Below, piece after piece: positions 35,751-45,196 of a stretch of DNA of 64,000 nucleotides. The DNA is from WHSW01 sp963851045 (GTDB taxonomy: Bacteria > Actinomycetota > Thermoleophilia > Solirubrobacterales > 70-9): NCBI GenBank assembly GCA_963851045.1, contig CAWKNC010000001.1:62001-126000 (forward strand), given 5' to 3'. The position numbers were made by a program, and so were the translations under genes. The notes beneath the pieces were generated by a model. It saw only the letters and a program-made list of their open reading frames with translations. It did no database searches and was not told the origin of the DNA. Positions within the stretch are counted from its first letter, which is position 1. Every line of letters starts with the position of its first letter.

Positions 35751-36467
35751 ATGGATGCCGAAACGAAACAGCCCGAGCACCTCATGCGCCCGACCGACGA
35801 GCTCACGGCCGAGGAGCGACGTGAGCTGATCGCGTCGATGCGCCCGGGCGACGCCGAGGGCGTGCCGGAGCTGCACGAGGTCGACATCCCCGACGAGCTC
35901 CGCGAGCAGATCGAGGCTGCGATGTCGCGCTACCCGCAGCTGCGCTCCGCCTCGATCCCGGCGCTGTGGGCGGTCCAGCGCCATTACGGCTGGTGCTCGC
36001 CGGACGGGATTCGCCAGGCCGCAGCGGTCATGGGCGTCACCCCCGCCTACCTGCAGTCGGTCGCGTCGTTTTACGACCTCTTCGCGACCGCGCCGATCGG
36101 CACTCACAGGGTGCTCGTCTGTCACAACATCTCCTGCTGGATGAACGGCGCGGACCGCCTGCTCGAGGCGTTCTGCGATGCCACCGGCGCCGATCATCAC
36201 GACGCCGATCACGCAGGCGCAACCTCGCCCGACGGCGAGTTCTTCGTCAAGGGCTTCGAGTGCCTCGGCGCCTGCGACATCGCGCCGATGGTCTCGATCA
36301 ACGAGCGCTACTACGGCCCGCTGACCGACGCGGACGCGCTCGCGGCGATCGAGGCGATCCGCGCCGGGGATGAGCCACTGGCCGAGAAGGCGCTTACCGA
36401 GCGCGGCGCGGCGGGTGGCCCTGAGCCAGACCCTGATCCGCGGGTATCGGGAGCAGACGATGCCTGA
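35751..36467 (+). CDS. nuoE: NADH-quinone oxidoreductase subunit E
   Basis: 24-kDa-type thioredoxin-fold subunit with the N1a [2Fe-2S] cluster. The protein is 238 residues. Cluster ligands are the pair in CHNISCWMNGA and the pair in FECLGACDIAPM, in the expected spacing. The N-terminal helical part YPQLRSASIPALWAVQRHYG is typical. The acidic and Pro-rich C-terminal tail (about 25 residues) is extra. ATG 35751 lies two bases after the nuoD stop, and nuoF begins inside the nuoE stop region. Confidence 0.95.
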   Translation: MDAETKQPEHLMRPTDELTAEERRELIASMRPGDAEGVPELHEVDIPDELREQIEAAMSRYPQLRSASIPALWAVQRHYGWCSPDGIRQAAAVMGVTPAYLQSVASFYDLFATAPIGTHRVLVCHNISCWMNGADRLLEAFCDATGADHHDADHAGATSPDGEFFVKGFECLGACDIAPMVSINERYYGPLTDADALAAIEAIRAGDEPLAEKALTERGAAGGPEPDPDPRVSGADDA

Positions 36468-37785
36468 GACCCGAATGCTCTTCCGCAACATCGACGCCGA
36501 GGGCCTGGCGACGATCGATGGTTACCGGCGCCTCGGTGGCTACAGCGCCCTCCAGCGCGCCTTCCGCGAGCTCGATCCCGAGGACCTGATCGGGACGCTC
36601 GAGGAGTCGGGCCTTCGCGGCCGCGGCGGCGCCGGGTTCTCGATGGGTAAGAAGGGCTCCTTCCTCCCCCGAGGCGACATGGAGAAGTACCTGTGCTGCA
36701 ACGCCGACGAGTCCGAGCCGGGCACGTTCAAGGATCGCGAGCTGATGCAAAAGAACCCGCACCAGCTGGTCGAGGGCGTCGCGATCGCCGCGCTGGCCGT
36801 CGGCGCGACCTACGCCTTCATCTTCATTCGCGGTGAGTACTGGGGGATCGCGGACATCCTCGACAACGCCGTCTCCGAGGCCTACGCGGCCGGGTTTCTC
36901 GGCACCAACATCCTCGGCACCGGACGGCGCGTCGAGCTCGTCGTCCACCGCGGCGCCGGGGCCTACATCTGCGGCGAGGAGACCGCCCTTCTGGACTCGC
37001 TCGAGGGCAAGCGCGGCAACCCGCGCCTGAAGCCCCCGTTCCCCGCGATTCAGGGGCTCTATGGCGGACCGACGCTCATCAACAACGTCGAGACGCTCGC
37101 GAACGTCCCGCACATCGTCAACAACGGCGCCAACTGGTTCAAGAGCTTTGGCACCGAGCAGTCACCGGGGACGAAGGTGGTCTCGATCTCCGGCTGCGTC
37201 CAGCGGCCCGGCAACTACGAGATCGAGCTCGGCATCCAGTCGCGCGAGCTCATCTACGGCCTCGCCGGCGGACCGCCCGAGGGGCGCTCGATCAAGGCAT
37301 GGTTTCCGGGCGGCTCGTCGTCCCCCGTCCTGACCCCGGACACGCTCGACCTGCCGTACACCTTCGAGGCGATGGCCGAGGCGGGCTCGATGCTCGGCTC
37401 CGGCGCGATCATCGTCTGCGACGAGACCGTCTCGATCCCCGAGCTCGCGCTGCGAACCGCGCGCTTTTATCACCACGAGTCATGCGGCAAATGCACCCCA
37501 TGTCGCGAGGGGACCAACTGGACGGTGAAGATGCTCGAGCGGATCCCGCGCGGGGAGGCCACCCCGATGGACCTCGACATCATCGCCTCTGTCCAGCAGA
37601 ACATCATGGGCAACTGCCTGTGCGTGCTGGGCGACTCGATGGCGATGCCCGTGGGCGCGATGGTCTCGAAGTTCCGCGACGAGTTCGAGGCGGCGATCGC
37701 GCGCGGCCATGAGGCCGGCCCGGGCCCGCTCGATCGCGTTCACGCCGACACTGACGGTCCCGTGACCGCCGGGGTCATAGCGTGA
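36460..37785 (+). CDS. nuoF: NADH-quinone oxidoreductase subunit F
   Basis: 51-kDa-type subunit that oxidises NADH with FMN. It has 441 residues from ATG 36460, overlapping nuoE by eight bases. The NADH site is GLRGRGGAGFSMGKKGSF, and the FMN region is CNADESEPGTFKDRELM with GAGAYICGEETALL. The N3 [4Fe-4S] ligands are ESCGKCTPCREGT plus a later Cys in NIMGNCLCVLGD. Everything needed for hydride transfer is present. Confidence 0.97.
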   Translation: MPETRMLFRNIDAEGLATIDGYRRLGGYSALQRAFRELDPEDLIGTLEESGLRGRGGAGFSMGKKGSFLPRGDMEKYLCCNADESEPGTFKDRELMQKNPHQLVEGVAIAALAVGATYAFIFIRGEYWGIADILDNAVSEAYAAGFLGTNILGTGRRVELVVHRGAGAYICGEETALLDSLEGKRGNPRLKPPFPAIQGLYGGPTLINNVETLANVPHIVNNGANWFKSFGTEQSPGTKVVSISGCVQRPGNYEIELGIQSRELIYGLAGGPPEGRSIKAWFPGGSSSPVLTPDTLDLPYTFEAMAEAGSMLGSGAIIVCDETVSIPELALRTARFYHHESCGKCTPCREGTNWTVKMLERIPRGEATPMDLDIIASVQQNIMGNCLCVLGDSMAMPVGAMVSKFRDEFEAAIARGHEAGPGPLDRVHADTDGPVTAGVIA

Positions 37786-40205
37786 GCGGCGAGAAGATCA
37801 CGCTCGTCGTCGACGGCGTCGAGGTCGAGGCCACCGAGGGCGCGATGCTGGTCGATGCGGCCAAGGGCGGCGACGTCGAGATCCCCGTCTTCTGTTACGA
37901 GCCGAAGCTCGGCGGCCCGGTGGGCGCCTGTCGCATGTGCCTTGTCGAGATCGAGGGCATCCCGAAGCTGCAGACGGCATGCTCGACCCCGGTTCGCGAC
38001 GGGATGGTCGCGTACACGCGTACCGACCGCGTCGTCGAGGCCCAGAACGCCGTCGTCGAGTTCCTGCTCGTCAACCATCCCCTTGACTGTCCGGTCTGCG
38101 ACAAGGGCGGGGAGTGCCCGCTGCAGGACATCGCGATGGGGTGGGGCCCGGGCCGCAGCCGCTTCACCGACCCCAAGCGCCACTTCCGCAAGCCGGTACC
38201 GCTCTCGCCGCTCGTTCGCATCGATCGCGAGCGCTGCATTCTCTGCTACCGCTGCGTGCGCTTCAGCCAGGAGGTCTCAGAGGACGAGCAGCTGCAGCTG
38301 CTCGAGCGCGGCGCGTCGAGCCACGTCGGCACCTTCGACGACCGCCCCTACATCGCCCCGTTTCACGGCAACATCATCGAGCTCTGTCCCGTCGGTGCGC
38401 TGACCTCCGAGGCATATCGATTCCGTGCGCGCCCCTGGGACATCGAGGACTCGGGCTCGATCTGCACCCTCTGCCCGAGCCAGTGCAACGTCAAGTTCAC
38501 GGTCCGCGACGAGGCAATCAAGCGGGTGCTCGCCCGCGACAACGAGGAGGTCGACAACGGCTGGCTTTGCGACAAGGGCCGCTTTGGCTTCGAGATGCTC
38601 AGCTCGCAAGATCGGATCACGAAGCCGCGCCTGAGCGGCAACCCCGCCGCGTGGGCTGAGACCGTCCAGTCGGCGGCGAGCAAGCTCCGCGCTTCCGGCG
38701 CCAAGACGGCGGCGATCGTCGGTGGCCAGGCCTCCAACGAGGAGGCCTACCTGGTCCAACGCATCGTCCGCCACCTCGGTTCGCCCCACGTGACCTCGAC
38801 GGACGAGATCGACGCCGGCCTGCTGCGCGACCTCTCGGCGCCCGAGCTCTCGGCGGCGATGACGGAGATCGACGCTGCCGACTCGATCCTGGTCGTCGGC
38901 GTCGACCCGCTCAACGCGATGCCGATCCTCGACCTGCGCCTGCGCAAGGCAATTCGCCAGTCCGGCGTTCGGCTCTGCGTCGCCTCCGAGCGACCAACGG
39001 CGCTCGACGGTGGCGCAGAGGAGACCGCTCGCTACATGCCGGGAGGGGCCGCCGCCTTCCTCACCGCGCTTGCGGCACAGGCGGTCGGCACCGAGCGGCC
39101 CGAGCACGACGAGATGCACGCCGACGCGGCACGGCTGGCCGAGGGGCTGCGACCGGGCAAGACCGTGATCGTCTACGGCGAGCGCCTGGCTCGCGGGCCC
39201 GCCGGCGTTGCCGCGCTGGCAGCCCTTCGCGAGGCGGTCAAGGTGCTCAACTCCGACCTCGACGGGGCCGGCCTGATCGGCATCCCGGACGGCTCCAACG
39301 CACGCGGCGTTCGCGAGGTCGGCTGCGTTACCGGCGCGGGACCCGGCTTCACCGCGGCCGAGGCAGGGCGCGACCTCGAGTCGATCAAGCAGGGCCTGCT
39401 CGACGGCGAACTCGACGGGATCATCCTCTGCCATGCCGACCCGGTCCGCGACCTCCCCGACGGTCCCGGCTGGGCTGAGGCGCTGCGCCGCGCGCGCACC
39501 GTGATCGCGGTGTCGAGCTTCGACGACGCCTCGACCAAGGCCGCAGACGTCGTCATCCCCGCCGAGGCATACGCCGAGAAGGAGGGCACCGTCACCCACC
39601 CCGACGGCCGTCTTCAGCGCCTGCGCCCCGCCGTCCCGCGCCCCGATCAGGTGCGGCCCGTGTGGCAGGTGCTGAGCGCGATCGCCGAGGCGCTCGGGGA
39701 TGAGACCGAGATCGGGTCAGCCACAGACGCGCTCGCCGCGATCGCCGCCGAGGTCTCCTTCTACGCCGGGATCACCGCCGAGGAGATCGGCGGCCAAGGC
39801 GTCCGCTGGCAGGAGCGCGAGGCCGCCGCATCGTTCCCGCGCGAGGACACGCTGCCCCATCCGCAGTCAACTCCCGGCAGCGCCGCTTCGCGCACGGGGT
39901 CGGCCGAGGAGCTGCAGCTCGGGACCTACCGCGACCTCTGGGTGGGCGAGGTCACCGAGCGCAACCCGGCGCTGGAGTTCTTGGCGCCGTCGCAGATGGT
40001 GGAGATCGCGCCGGTGGACGGCGAGCGTCTCGGCCTCACCAACGGCGACGAGGTGGTGGTCCGCTCGAACGGCACGTCGGTGCAAGCGCGGGTCGCCCTG
40101 CGAGATCGCATCCGCCCGGGCGCCGCCTTCCTGATCGAGGGCACCAAGACTGAGAACGCGAACGTCTTTGCCGGGGGCGAGCACGTGACGCTGGAGAAGC
40201 TGTGA
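37782..40205 (+). CDS. nuoG: NADH-quinone oxidoreductase subunit G, with N7 cluster motif
   Basis: 75-kDa-type subunit of 807 residues. The N-terminal ferredoxin-like domain carries the N1b ligands (CYEPKLGGPVGACRMCLVEI) and His/Cys ligands downstream (CPVCDKGGECPLQD), then CILCYRCVRFSQEV and ELCPVGALT. A further motif, CTLCPSQC followed 27 residues later by WLC, matches the ancestral N7 [4Fe-4S] cluster kept in only some bacteria. A molybdopterin-oxidoreductase-like domain follows, without catalytic role. GTG 37782 overlaps nuoF by four bases. Confidence 0.96.
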   Translation: MSGEKITLVVDGVEVEATEGAMLVDAAKGGDVEIPVFCYEPKLGGPVGACRMCLVEIEGIPKLQTACSTPVRDGMVAYTRTDRVVEAQNAVVEFLLVNHPLDCPVCDKGGECPLQDIAMGWGPGRSRFTDPKRHFRKPVPLSPLVRIDRERCILCYRCVRFSQEVSEDEQLQLLERGASSHVGTFDDRPYIAPFHGNIIELCPVGALTSEAYRFRARPWDIEDSGSICTLCPSQCNVKFTVRDEAIKRVLARDNEEVDNGWLCDKGRFGFEMLSSQDRITKPRLSGNPAAWAETVQSAASKLRASGAKTAAIVGGQASNEEAYLVQRIVRHLGSPHVTSTDEIDAGLLRDLSAPELSAAMTEIDAADSILVVGVDPLNAMPILDLRLRKAIRQSGVRLCVASERPTALDGGAEETARYMPGGAAAFLTALAAQAVGTERPEHDEMHADAARLAEGLRPGKTVIVYGERLARGPAGVAALAALREAVKVLNSDLDGAGLIGIPDGSNARGVREVGCVTGAGPGFTAAEAGRDLESIKQGLLDGELDGIILCHADPVRDLPDGPGWAEALRRARTVIAVSSFDDASTKAADVVIPAEAYAEKEGTVTHPDGRLQRLRPAVPRPDQVRPVWQVLSAIAEALGDETEIGSATDALAAIAAEVSFYAGITAEEIGGQGVRWQEREAAASFPREDTLPHPQSTPGSAASRTGSAEELQLGTYRDLWVGEVTERNPALEFLAPSQMVEIAPVDGERLGLTNGDEVVVRSNGTSVQARVALRDRIRPGAAFLIEGTKTENANVFAGGEHVTLEKL

Positions 40206-41200
40206 ACCTCGTCGCCGAGGTCGGATTCGCGGAGGCGACGTGGATCATGATCGTGAAGTCGATCGTGATCTTCTTGGTCGTCTTCTTGATCGTCCCGGTC
40301 CTGACCGTGGTCGAGCGCAAGTTGATCGGTCGCTTCCAGCACCGCTACGGGCCGAACCGCGTCGGCCCCGTCGGGATGCTCCAGCCGATGGCCGACATTC
40401 TCAAGCTCGCCGGCAAGCAGATGTTCCGTCCCGACGCCGCCGTGCCGCTCCTGTTCGCGCTCGGCCCGGCGCTGGTGATCTTCGCCGGGATCACGACGAT
40501 CGCGATCCTCCCGTTCGGAGACGTCAAGGACGGAGTCGGCTTTTACGGGATCGACGTCTCGATCGGCGTCCTCTACTTCTTTGCCTTCGGCTCGCTCTCG
40601 TTCTACGGCCTGCTGCTCTCGGGCTGGTCGTCGGGTTCGAAGTACAGCTTCCTCGGCGCCATGCGCTCTGCGGCCCAGCTGATCTCCTACGAGATCGCGA
40701 TGGGCCTGTCGCTGCTCGGCGCGATCATGATGGCCGGCTCGCTGTCGCTCGTCGACATCGTCCACGCCCAGGGCGACGTCTGGTACATCGTCCCTCAGAT
40801 CGTCGGTTTCGTCATCTTCATGGTCGCCGGCTTTGCGGAGACCAATCGCGCGCCGTTCGACCTGCCCGAGGCCGACGCCGAGCTCGTCCAGGGCTATCAG
40901 ACCGAGTACGGCGGCACTCGCTTCGCCTCGTTTCTGCTCGCCGAGTACCTCGAGATGTTCGTCGTCTCGGGGATTGCTGCCGCGTTCTTTCTCGGCGGCT
41001 GGATGGGTCCCGGCCCGGGATTCCTCGATCCGATCTGGATGATCGCCAAGATCCTGGGCCTGATCTTCATCTTCATCTGGGTGCGCGCGACGCTGCCACG
41101 CCTGCGCTATGACCAGCTGATGACCCTCGGCTGGAAGATCCTGCTGCCGCTCGCGACCCTGAACGTGCTGGTGACTGCTGTACTGGTGGTGGTCACTTGA
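40202..41200 (+). CDS. nuoH: NADH-quinone oxidoreductase subunit H
   Basis: Membrane subunit next to the quinone channel. It has 332 residues and eight or nine transmembrane helices. VERKLIGRFQHRYGPNRVGP is the hallmark loop. FAETNRAPFDLPEADAELV, with its acidic residues, is the other signature, and both face the quinone chamber. GTG 40202 overlaps nuoG by four bases, and nuoI starts in its stop codon. Confidence 0.97.
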   Translation: MNLVAEVGFAEATWIMIVKSIVIFLVVFLIVPVLTVVERKLIGRFQHRYGPNRVGPVGMLQPMADILKLAGKQMFRPDAAVPLLFALGPALVIFAGITTIAILPFGDVKDGVGFYGIDVSIGVLYFFAFGSLSFYGLLLSGWSSGSKYSFLGAMRSAAQLISYEIAMGLSLLGAIMMAGSLSLVDIVHAQGDVWYIVPQIVGFVIFMVAGFAETNRAPFDLPEADAELVQGYQTEYGGTRFASFLLAEYLEMFVVSGIAAAFFLGGWMGPGPGFLDPIWMIAKILGLIFIFIWVRATLPRLRYDQLMTLGWKILLPLATLNVLVTAVLVVVT

Positions 41201-41742
41201 GCTCTGAATTTCCATATCTGTCTGACGACGATGTCGTCTCCGTTCAGCGCGGGCCTGAGCCGGGTGGCGCGAAGGGTGCCTATCGCGCCTTTGGCGAGAC
41301 CTTGCGCGGGCTGCGGACGACGATGGGCCGGCTGATCGAGGGTCCGGTCACGATCCAGTATCCGGAGGAGAAGACGCCGGTCTATCCGCGCTTTCGCGGA
41401 CGCCACAAGCTGCATCGCTTCGAGGACACCCACCTCGAGAAGTGCGTCGGCTGCTCGCTCTGCGCGGCTGCCTGCCCGGCCGACTGCATCCGCGTCGTTG
41501 CCGCCGAGAACGATCCGGCCGACCGCGTCTCCGCCGGCGAGCGCTACGCCGCCGTCTATGAGATCAACCTCGCCCGCTGCATCTTCTGCGGCTACTGCGA
41601 GGTCGCGTGCCCGTTCGACGCGATCACGATGGGTCACGAGTACGAGATGGCCGACTACAACCGCGCCGACCTCATCTTCACCAAGGAGATGTTGCTCGCC
41701 GAGTCCCTCGAGCGCACGCCGCTGCGTCGCGAGGGCGAGTAG
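41197..41742 (+). CDS. nuoI: NADH-quinone oxidoreductase subunit I
   Basis: Carries clusters N6a and N6b. It has 181 residues from TTG 41197 (TTGAGC), overlapping nuoH by four bases. Two ferredoxin-type motifs are complete: CVGCSLCAAACPADC and CIFCGYCEVACPFDA. RFRGRHKLHRFEDT before them is typical of NuoI. The gene is followed by a non-nuo gene seven bases downstream. Confidence 0.97.
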   Translation: MSSEFPYLSDDDVVSVQRGPEPGGAKGAYRAFGETLRGLRTTMGRLIEGPVTIQYPEEKTPVYPRFRGRHKLHRFEDTHLEKCVGCSLCAAACPADCIRVVAAENDPADRVSAGERYAAVYEINLARCIFCGYCEVACPFDAITMGHEYEMADYNRADLIFTKEMLLAESLERTPLRREGE

Positions 41743-41749
41743 CGCGCGC

Positions 41750-42226
41750 ATGCCTCGGATCGTTCCGAACCTCTGGTTCGAGAACGAGGCCGAACAGGCC
41801 GCCGAGTTCTACTGCTCCATCTTCCCCAACTCGAAGATCACGGCCGTCACCCATTACACCGAGGGCTCGCCCGGTGAGCCCGGCACGGTGATGACGGTTG
41901 CCTGGGAGCTCGACGGCAATCGCTTCGTCGGCATCAACGGCGGTCCTCAGTTTCAGTTCGACGAGGCGGTCTCGTTCGAGATCAACTGCGCCGACCAGGA
42001 CGAGGTCGACTACTACTGGGAGAAGCTCACGGCCGATGGGGGAGCCGAGGGTCAGTGCGGCTGGCTCAAGGACCGCTTCGGAGTCTCCTGGCAGGTCGTG
42101 CCGGCCGGGATGGAGGCGGTCTTTTCCGACGACGATCCCGAGCGCGCGCAGCGGGCGATGCAGGCGATGCTCGAGATGAGCAAGCTCGATCTTGGCGCTC
42201 TGCAGCGCGCCGCGGCCGGGGACTAG
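41750..42226 (+). CDS. VOC-fold protein, PhnB/3-demethylubiquinone methyltransferase-like, inside the nuo operon
   Basis: 158 residues from ATG 41750. IVPNLWFENEAEQAAEFYCSI and LDGNRFVGINGGPQFQFDEA match the PhnB-type group of the VOC superfamily (glyoxalase fold). QCGWLKDRFGVSWQVVP is the usual C-terminal motif. Despite its common database name, this group is not a methyltransferase, and its substrate is generally unknown. Its place between nuoI and nuoJ, same strand and seven bases after nuoI, is unusual. Confidence 0.88.
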   Translation: MPRIVPNLWFENEAEQAAEFYCSIFPNSKITAVTHYTEGSPGEPGTVMTVAWELDGNRFVGINGGPQFQFDEAVSFEINCADQDEVDYYWEKLTADGGAEGQCGWLKDRFGVSWQVVPAGMEAVFSDDDPERAQRAMQAMLEMSKLDLGALQRAAAGD

Positions 42227-42305
42227 CCGCGGACCTCGTGCCAAACCGCTCTAGCAAGCGGGACGAGACGAGCGGATCGGCCGCCGCTCAATAGGATGGG
42301 AACCG

Positions 42306-42845
42306 ATGGAAGAAGTCGCCTTCTTCGCCGGGGCGATCGGTGCGCTCGGGGGGGCGGTTGCCGTGATCGCCCTGCGAAACCCGTTCTACAGCGTGCTCGC
42401 GCTGATCGTTCACCTGATCTCGCTTGCGGGCCTCTTTCTGATCCTCCACGCCGAGTTCATCGCGGCCGCGCAGATCGTCGTCTACGCCGGCGCCGTGATG
42501 GTTCTCTACCTCTTCGTCGCGGCATACGTCGGTGGCATCCAGGAGGCGGTGTGGGAGCCGATCCCCGGCCAGCGCTTCCTCGCCCCGCTGCTGGCGGCAG
42601 CCCTCTTTATCGAGGTCTCGATCGCCGTGATCGGCACCGGGCTGAAGGCGATCGGCACGGAGGGCCCGACAATTCCCGCCGACTTCGGCTCGCCGGCATC
42701 GATCGGGCAGCTGCTGCTCGAACGATTCCTCATCGCGTTTGAGGCCGCGTCCCTGCTGTTGCTGATCGCCGCGGTCGGCGCGATCGTCCTGGCGGGTCGC
42801 AAGAAGCGCGGGGAATCCGTGACCGTTGAGGAGGCTGCGTCCTAG
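42306..42845 (+). CDS. nuoJ: NADH-quinone oxidoreductase subunit J
   Basis: 179 residues, five transmembrane helices. RNPFYSVLALIVHLISLAGL and AAQIVVYAGAVMVLYLFVAA are the conserved helices, the latter including the pi-bulge region. A gap of 79 bases separates it from the VOC gene, the largest break in the operon, with no clear promoter. nuoK starts at its last base. Confidence 0.95.
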   Translation: MEEVAFFAGAIGALGGAVAVIALRNPFYSVLALIVHLISLAGLFLILHAEFIAAAQIVVYAGAVMVLYLFVAAYVGGIQEAVWEPIPGQRFLAPLLAAALFIEVSIAVIGTGLKAIGTEGPTIPADFGSPASIGQLLLERFLIAFEAASLLLLIAAVGAIVLAGRKKRGESVTVEEAAS

Positions 42846-43144
42846 TGGACACCTCCTGGTATCTCGTCCTCAGCGCACTTTTGTTCGCCACCGGTGCGTG
42901 TGGTGTGCTCCTGCGACGCAACCCGCTGGTGGTCTTGCTCTGCCTCGAGCTGATGCTCAATGCCGGCAACCTCGCGCTTGTTGCCTTCGCCCGTTCGACC
43001 GGCACCGAGGACGGCCAGATCTTCGCTCTCGTGGTTATGGTCGTCGCGGCATGCGAGGTCGTCATCGGCCTCGGCCTGATCGTCGCGATGTTCCGTCGGC
43101 GCATGGCCCTTGACGTCGACGAGATCCGGGGGCTGCGCGGGTGA
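42845..43144 (+). CDS. nuoK: NADH-quinone oxidoreductase subunit K
   Basis: Small MrpC-like subunit with 99 residues and three helices. LCLELMLNAGNLALVAFA contains the conserved membrane Glu, and a second acidic residue lies in VVAACEVVIGLGLIVAMF. Both are part of the proton path. GTG 42845 overlaps the nuoJ stop by one base, and nuoL starts within its stop. Confidence 0.96.
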   Translation: MDTSWYLVLSALLFATGACGVLLRRNPLVVLLCLELMLNAGNLALVAFARSTGTEDGQIFALVVMVVAACEVVIGLGLIVAMFRRRMALDVDEIRGLRG

Positions 43145-45144
43145 ACACGACCTGGGCGTGGCTCGTTCTCCTGTTCCCGCTGGCCGGGAGCCTCACGATC
43201 GCCTTCGGGCGCGGAATGCTGCCGGGCAAGGCCAGCGGCTGGGTCGGCACGTTCGCGATCGGCGCGGCGTTCGTCTGCTCGCTCGGGGCGCTATTCAGCC
43301 TCCTCGGCGAGCCGGTGGAGGCGCGCCACGCAACCAGCACGCTCTGGGACTACGGCTCGGCGGCGGGCCTCAGCATCGACCTTGGCATCCTCGTCGACCC
43401 GCTCTCGGTGTTCATGTGCCTCGTGGTCACCGGCGTCTCGACGCTGATCCACGTCTACTCGGTCGCCTACATGGATTCCGACCGCGGCTACGCGCGGTTC
43501 TTCTCCTACCTCAACTTCTTCGTCTTCTCGATGCTGTTGTTGATCCTGGCCGGCAACTTCGTCTTCCTCGTCGTGGGCTGGGCGTTCGTCGGCTTCGCCT
43601 CGTATGCGCTGATCAGCTTCTGGTACCGGCGCGAGACGGCAACGAAGGCGGGCATGAAGGCCTTCGTGATCAACGTGATCGGCGATATCGGGCTCGTCCT
43701 CGCCGCCTTCTTGATCTTTCGCGAGCTCGGCACGTTCGACTATCTGACGGCGTTCGATGCGGCCCGCGAGACGTTCACCACCAACGAGGGCGTCGTCGTT
43801 GCGATCTGCCTGCTGATCTGCGTCGGCGCCTTCGCCAAGTCGGCGCAGCTGCCGCTTCACACCTGGCTTCCAGACGCGATGGAGGGCCCGACGCCGGTCT
43901 CGGCGCTGATCCACGCCGCGACGATGGTCACGGCGGGCGTCTATTTGATCGCGCGCATGTTCCCGCTGTTTGAGCTCGCCCCCACCGCCGCCGACATCGC
44001 CGCCTTCGTCGGGCTTGCGACGTTGCTGGTGGCGGCGACTATCGCGCTCGTCGTCACCGACCTCAAGCGGATCATCGCCTACTCGACGATGAGCCAGATC
44101 GGCTACATGATCGTCGGCGTCTCGATCGGCGCGTACACGGCCGGGCTCTTTCACCTGATGACCCACGCCTTCTTCAAGGCGCTGCTGTTCATGGCGGCCG
44201 GCTCGGTGATCGCGGCGATGGCAAACCGCCAGAACATCGACCTGATGGGCGGCTTTCGAAAGGCCCTGCCCTTTACATCGGTCCTGCTGCTCATCGGCGC
44301 TTTCGCGCTTGCTGGATTCCCCGGGTTCTCCGGGTTCTTCTCCAAGGACGAGATCCTGACGTTCGCCGCCGAGCGCGGCGGCATGTACTGGATCTTTGCG
44401 ATCGGCGGCTACGTCGCGGCGTTCCTCACCGCCTTCTACTCCTTCCGGATCGGTTTCCGGGTGGTCTACGGCGAACCGTGCAAAGAGGCCACCGAGCTCG
44501 AGGCAGGGCATCTGGCCCACGGCGAGCCCGAGAACCCGGCGACGGGCGTGGCAGAGGACACCGACGTGGGCTTCCCCGGCGCCGAGCACCACATCGCCGA
44601 GCGGGCGTGGCCCATGCGTGTGGCGATGGCGATCCTCGGATTTGGCGCGATCTTCGGTGGCCTGGTTCAGATCCCAGGCGTCAACCACGTTCTCGAGACC
44701 TTCTTTGCCGGGACGTTCGAGAGCTCGCACTTCCACGAGCTGGTGCCGTCGGCGTCCACCGCCTGGGCCGGCCTCGCAGTCGGCGGGGTGATCTCTATCG
44801 CCGGCATCGCCCTCGCCTACTACTGCTACATCGTCAACCCCGGCGTGACGGTCCGCATGGCTCAGCGCTTCAAGGGCCTACACCGCTTCCTGATCAACAA
44901 GTGGTACTTCGATGAGCTCCTCGATGCGCTCGTTTACCGGCCCACGATCGCGGCGGGACGCTTTGCGAACGCGGTCATCGAAAGCGTGGTTGTCAACGGC
45001 CTCGTCTCGGCCGCGACGGGGGCCGTTCGCGGTACGGGCTCGATTGTCCGCGGGGCCCAGTCCGGATTCGTTCGCGCGTATGCCCTGCTGCTGATCGGCG
45101 GCTTTGCCGCGCTCGGCATCTACTTCCTGGTGGCCGCCAATTGA
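43141..45144 (+). CDS. nuoL: NADH-quinone oxidoreductase subunit L
   Basis: Largest antiporter-like proton-pumping subunit, 667 residues and about 16 helices plus the lateral helix. The core motifs include LLILAGNFVFLVVGWAFVG, KSAQLPLHTWLPDAMEGPTP and SALIHAATMVTAGVYLIARM, as well as DLKRIIAYSTMSQIGYM. The late cytoplasmic loop contains many acidic residues and then YCYIVNPGVTVRMAQRF. GTG 43141 overlaps nuoK by four bases. Confidence 0.97.
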   Translation: MNTTWAWLVLLFPLAGSLTIAFGRGMLPGKASGWVGTFAIGAAFVCSLGALFSLLGEPVEARHATSTLWDYGSAAGLSIDLGILVDPLSVFMCLVVTGVSTLIHVYSVAYMDSDRGYARFFSYLNFFVFSMLLLILAGNFVFLVVGWAFVGFASYALISFWYRRETATKAGMKAFVINVIGDIGLVLAAFLIFRELGTFDYLTAFDAARETFTTNEGVVVAICLLICVGAFAKSAQLPLHTWLPDAMEGPTPVSALIHAATMVTAGVYLIARMFPLFELAPTAADIAAFVGLATLLVAATIALVVTDLKRIIAYSTMSQIGYMIVGVSIGAYTAGLFHLMTHAFFKALLFMAAGSVIAAMANRQNIDLMGGFRKALPFTSVLLLIGAFALAGFPGFSGFFSKDEILTFAAERGGMYWIFAIGGYVAAFLTAFYSFRIGFRVVYGEPCKEATELEAGHLAHGEPENPATGVAEDTDVGFPGAEHHIAERAWPMRVAMAILGFGAIFGGLVQIPGVNHVLETFFAGTFESSHFHELVPSASTAWAGLAVGGVISIAGIALAYYCYIVNPGVTVRMAQRFKGLHRFLINKWYFDELLDALVYRPTIAAGRFANAVIESVVVNGLVSAATGAVRGTGSIVRGAQSGFVRAYALLLIGGFAALGIYFLVAAN

Positions 45145-45196
45145 ATAAGGCACCTCAACGGCGGCGCGCATCGGCCCCGCTTCGCGGAAGCCTCAC

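Noticed and set aside
43291..44736. A 481-codon minus-strand open frame opposite nuoL
   Set aside because: Same artefact; NuoL motifs are complete on the plus strand, and the antisense product has no recognisable domain.
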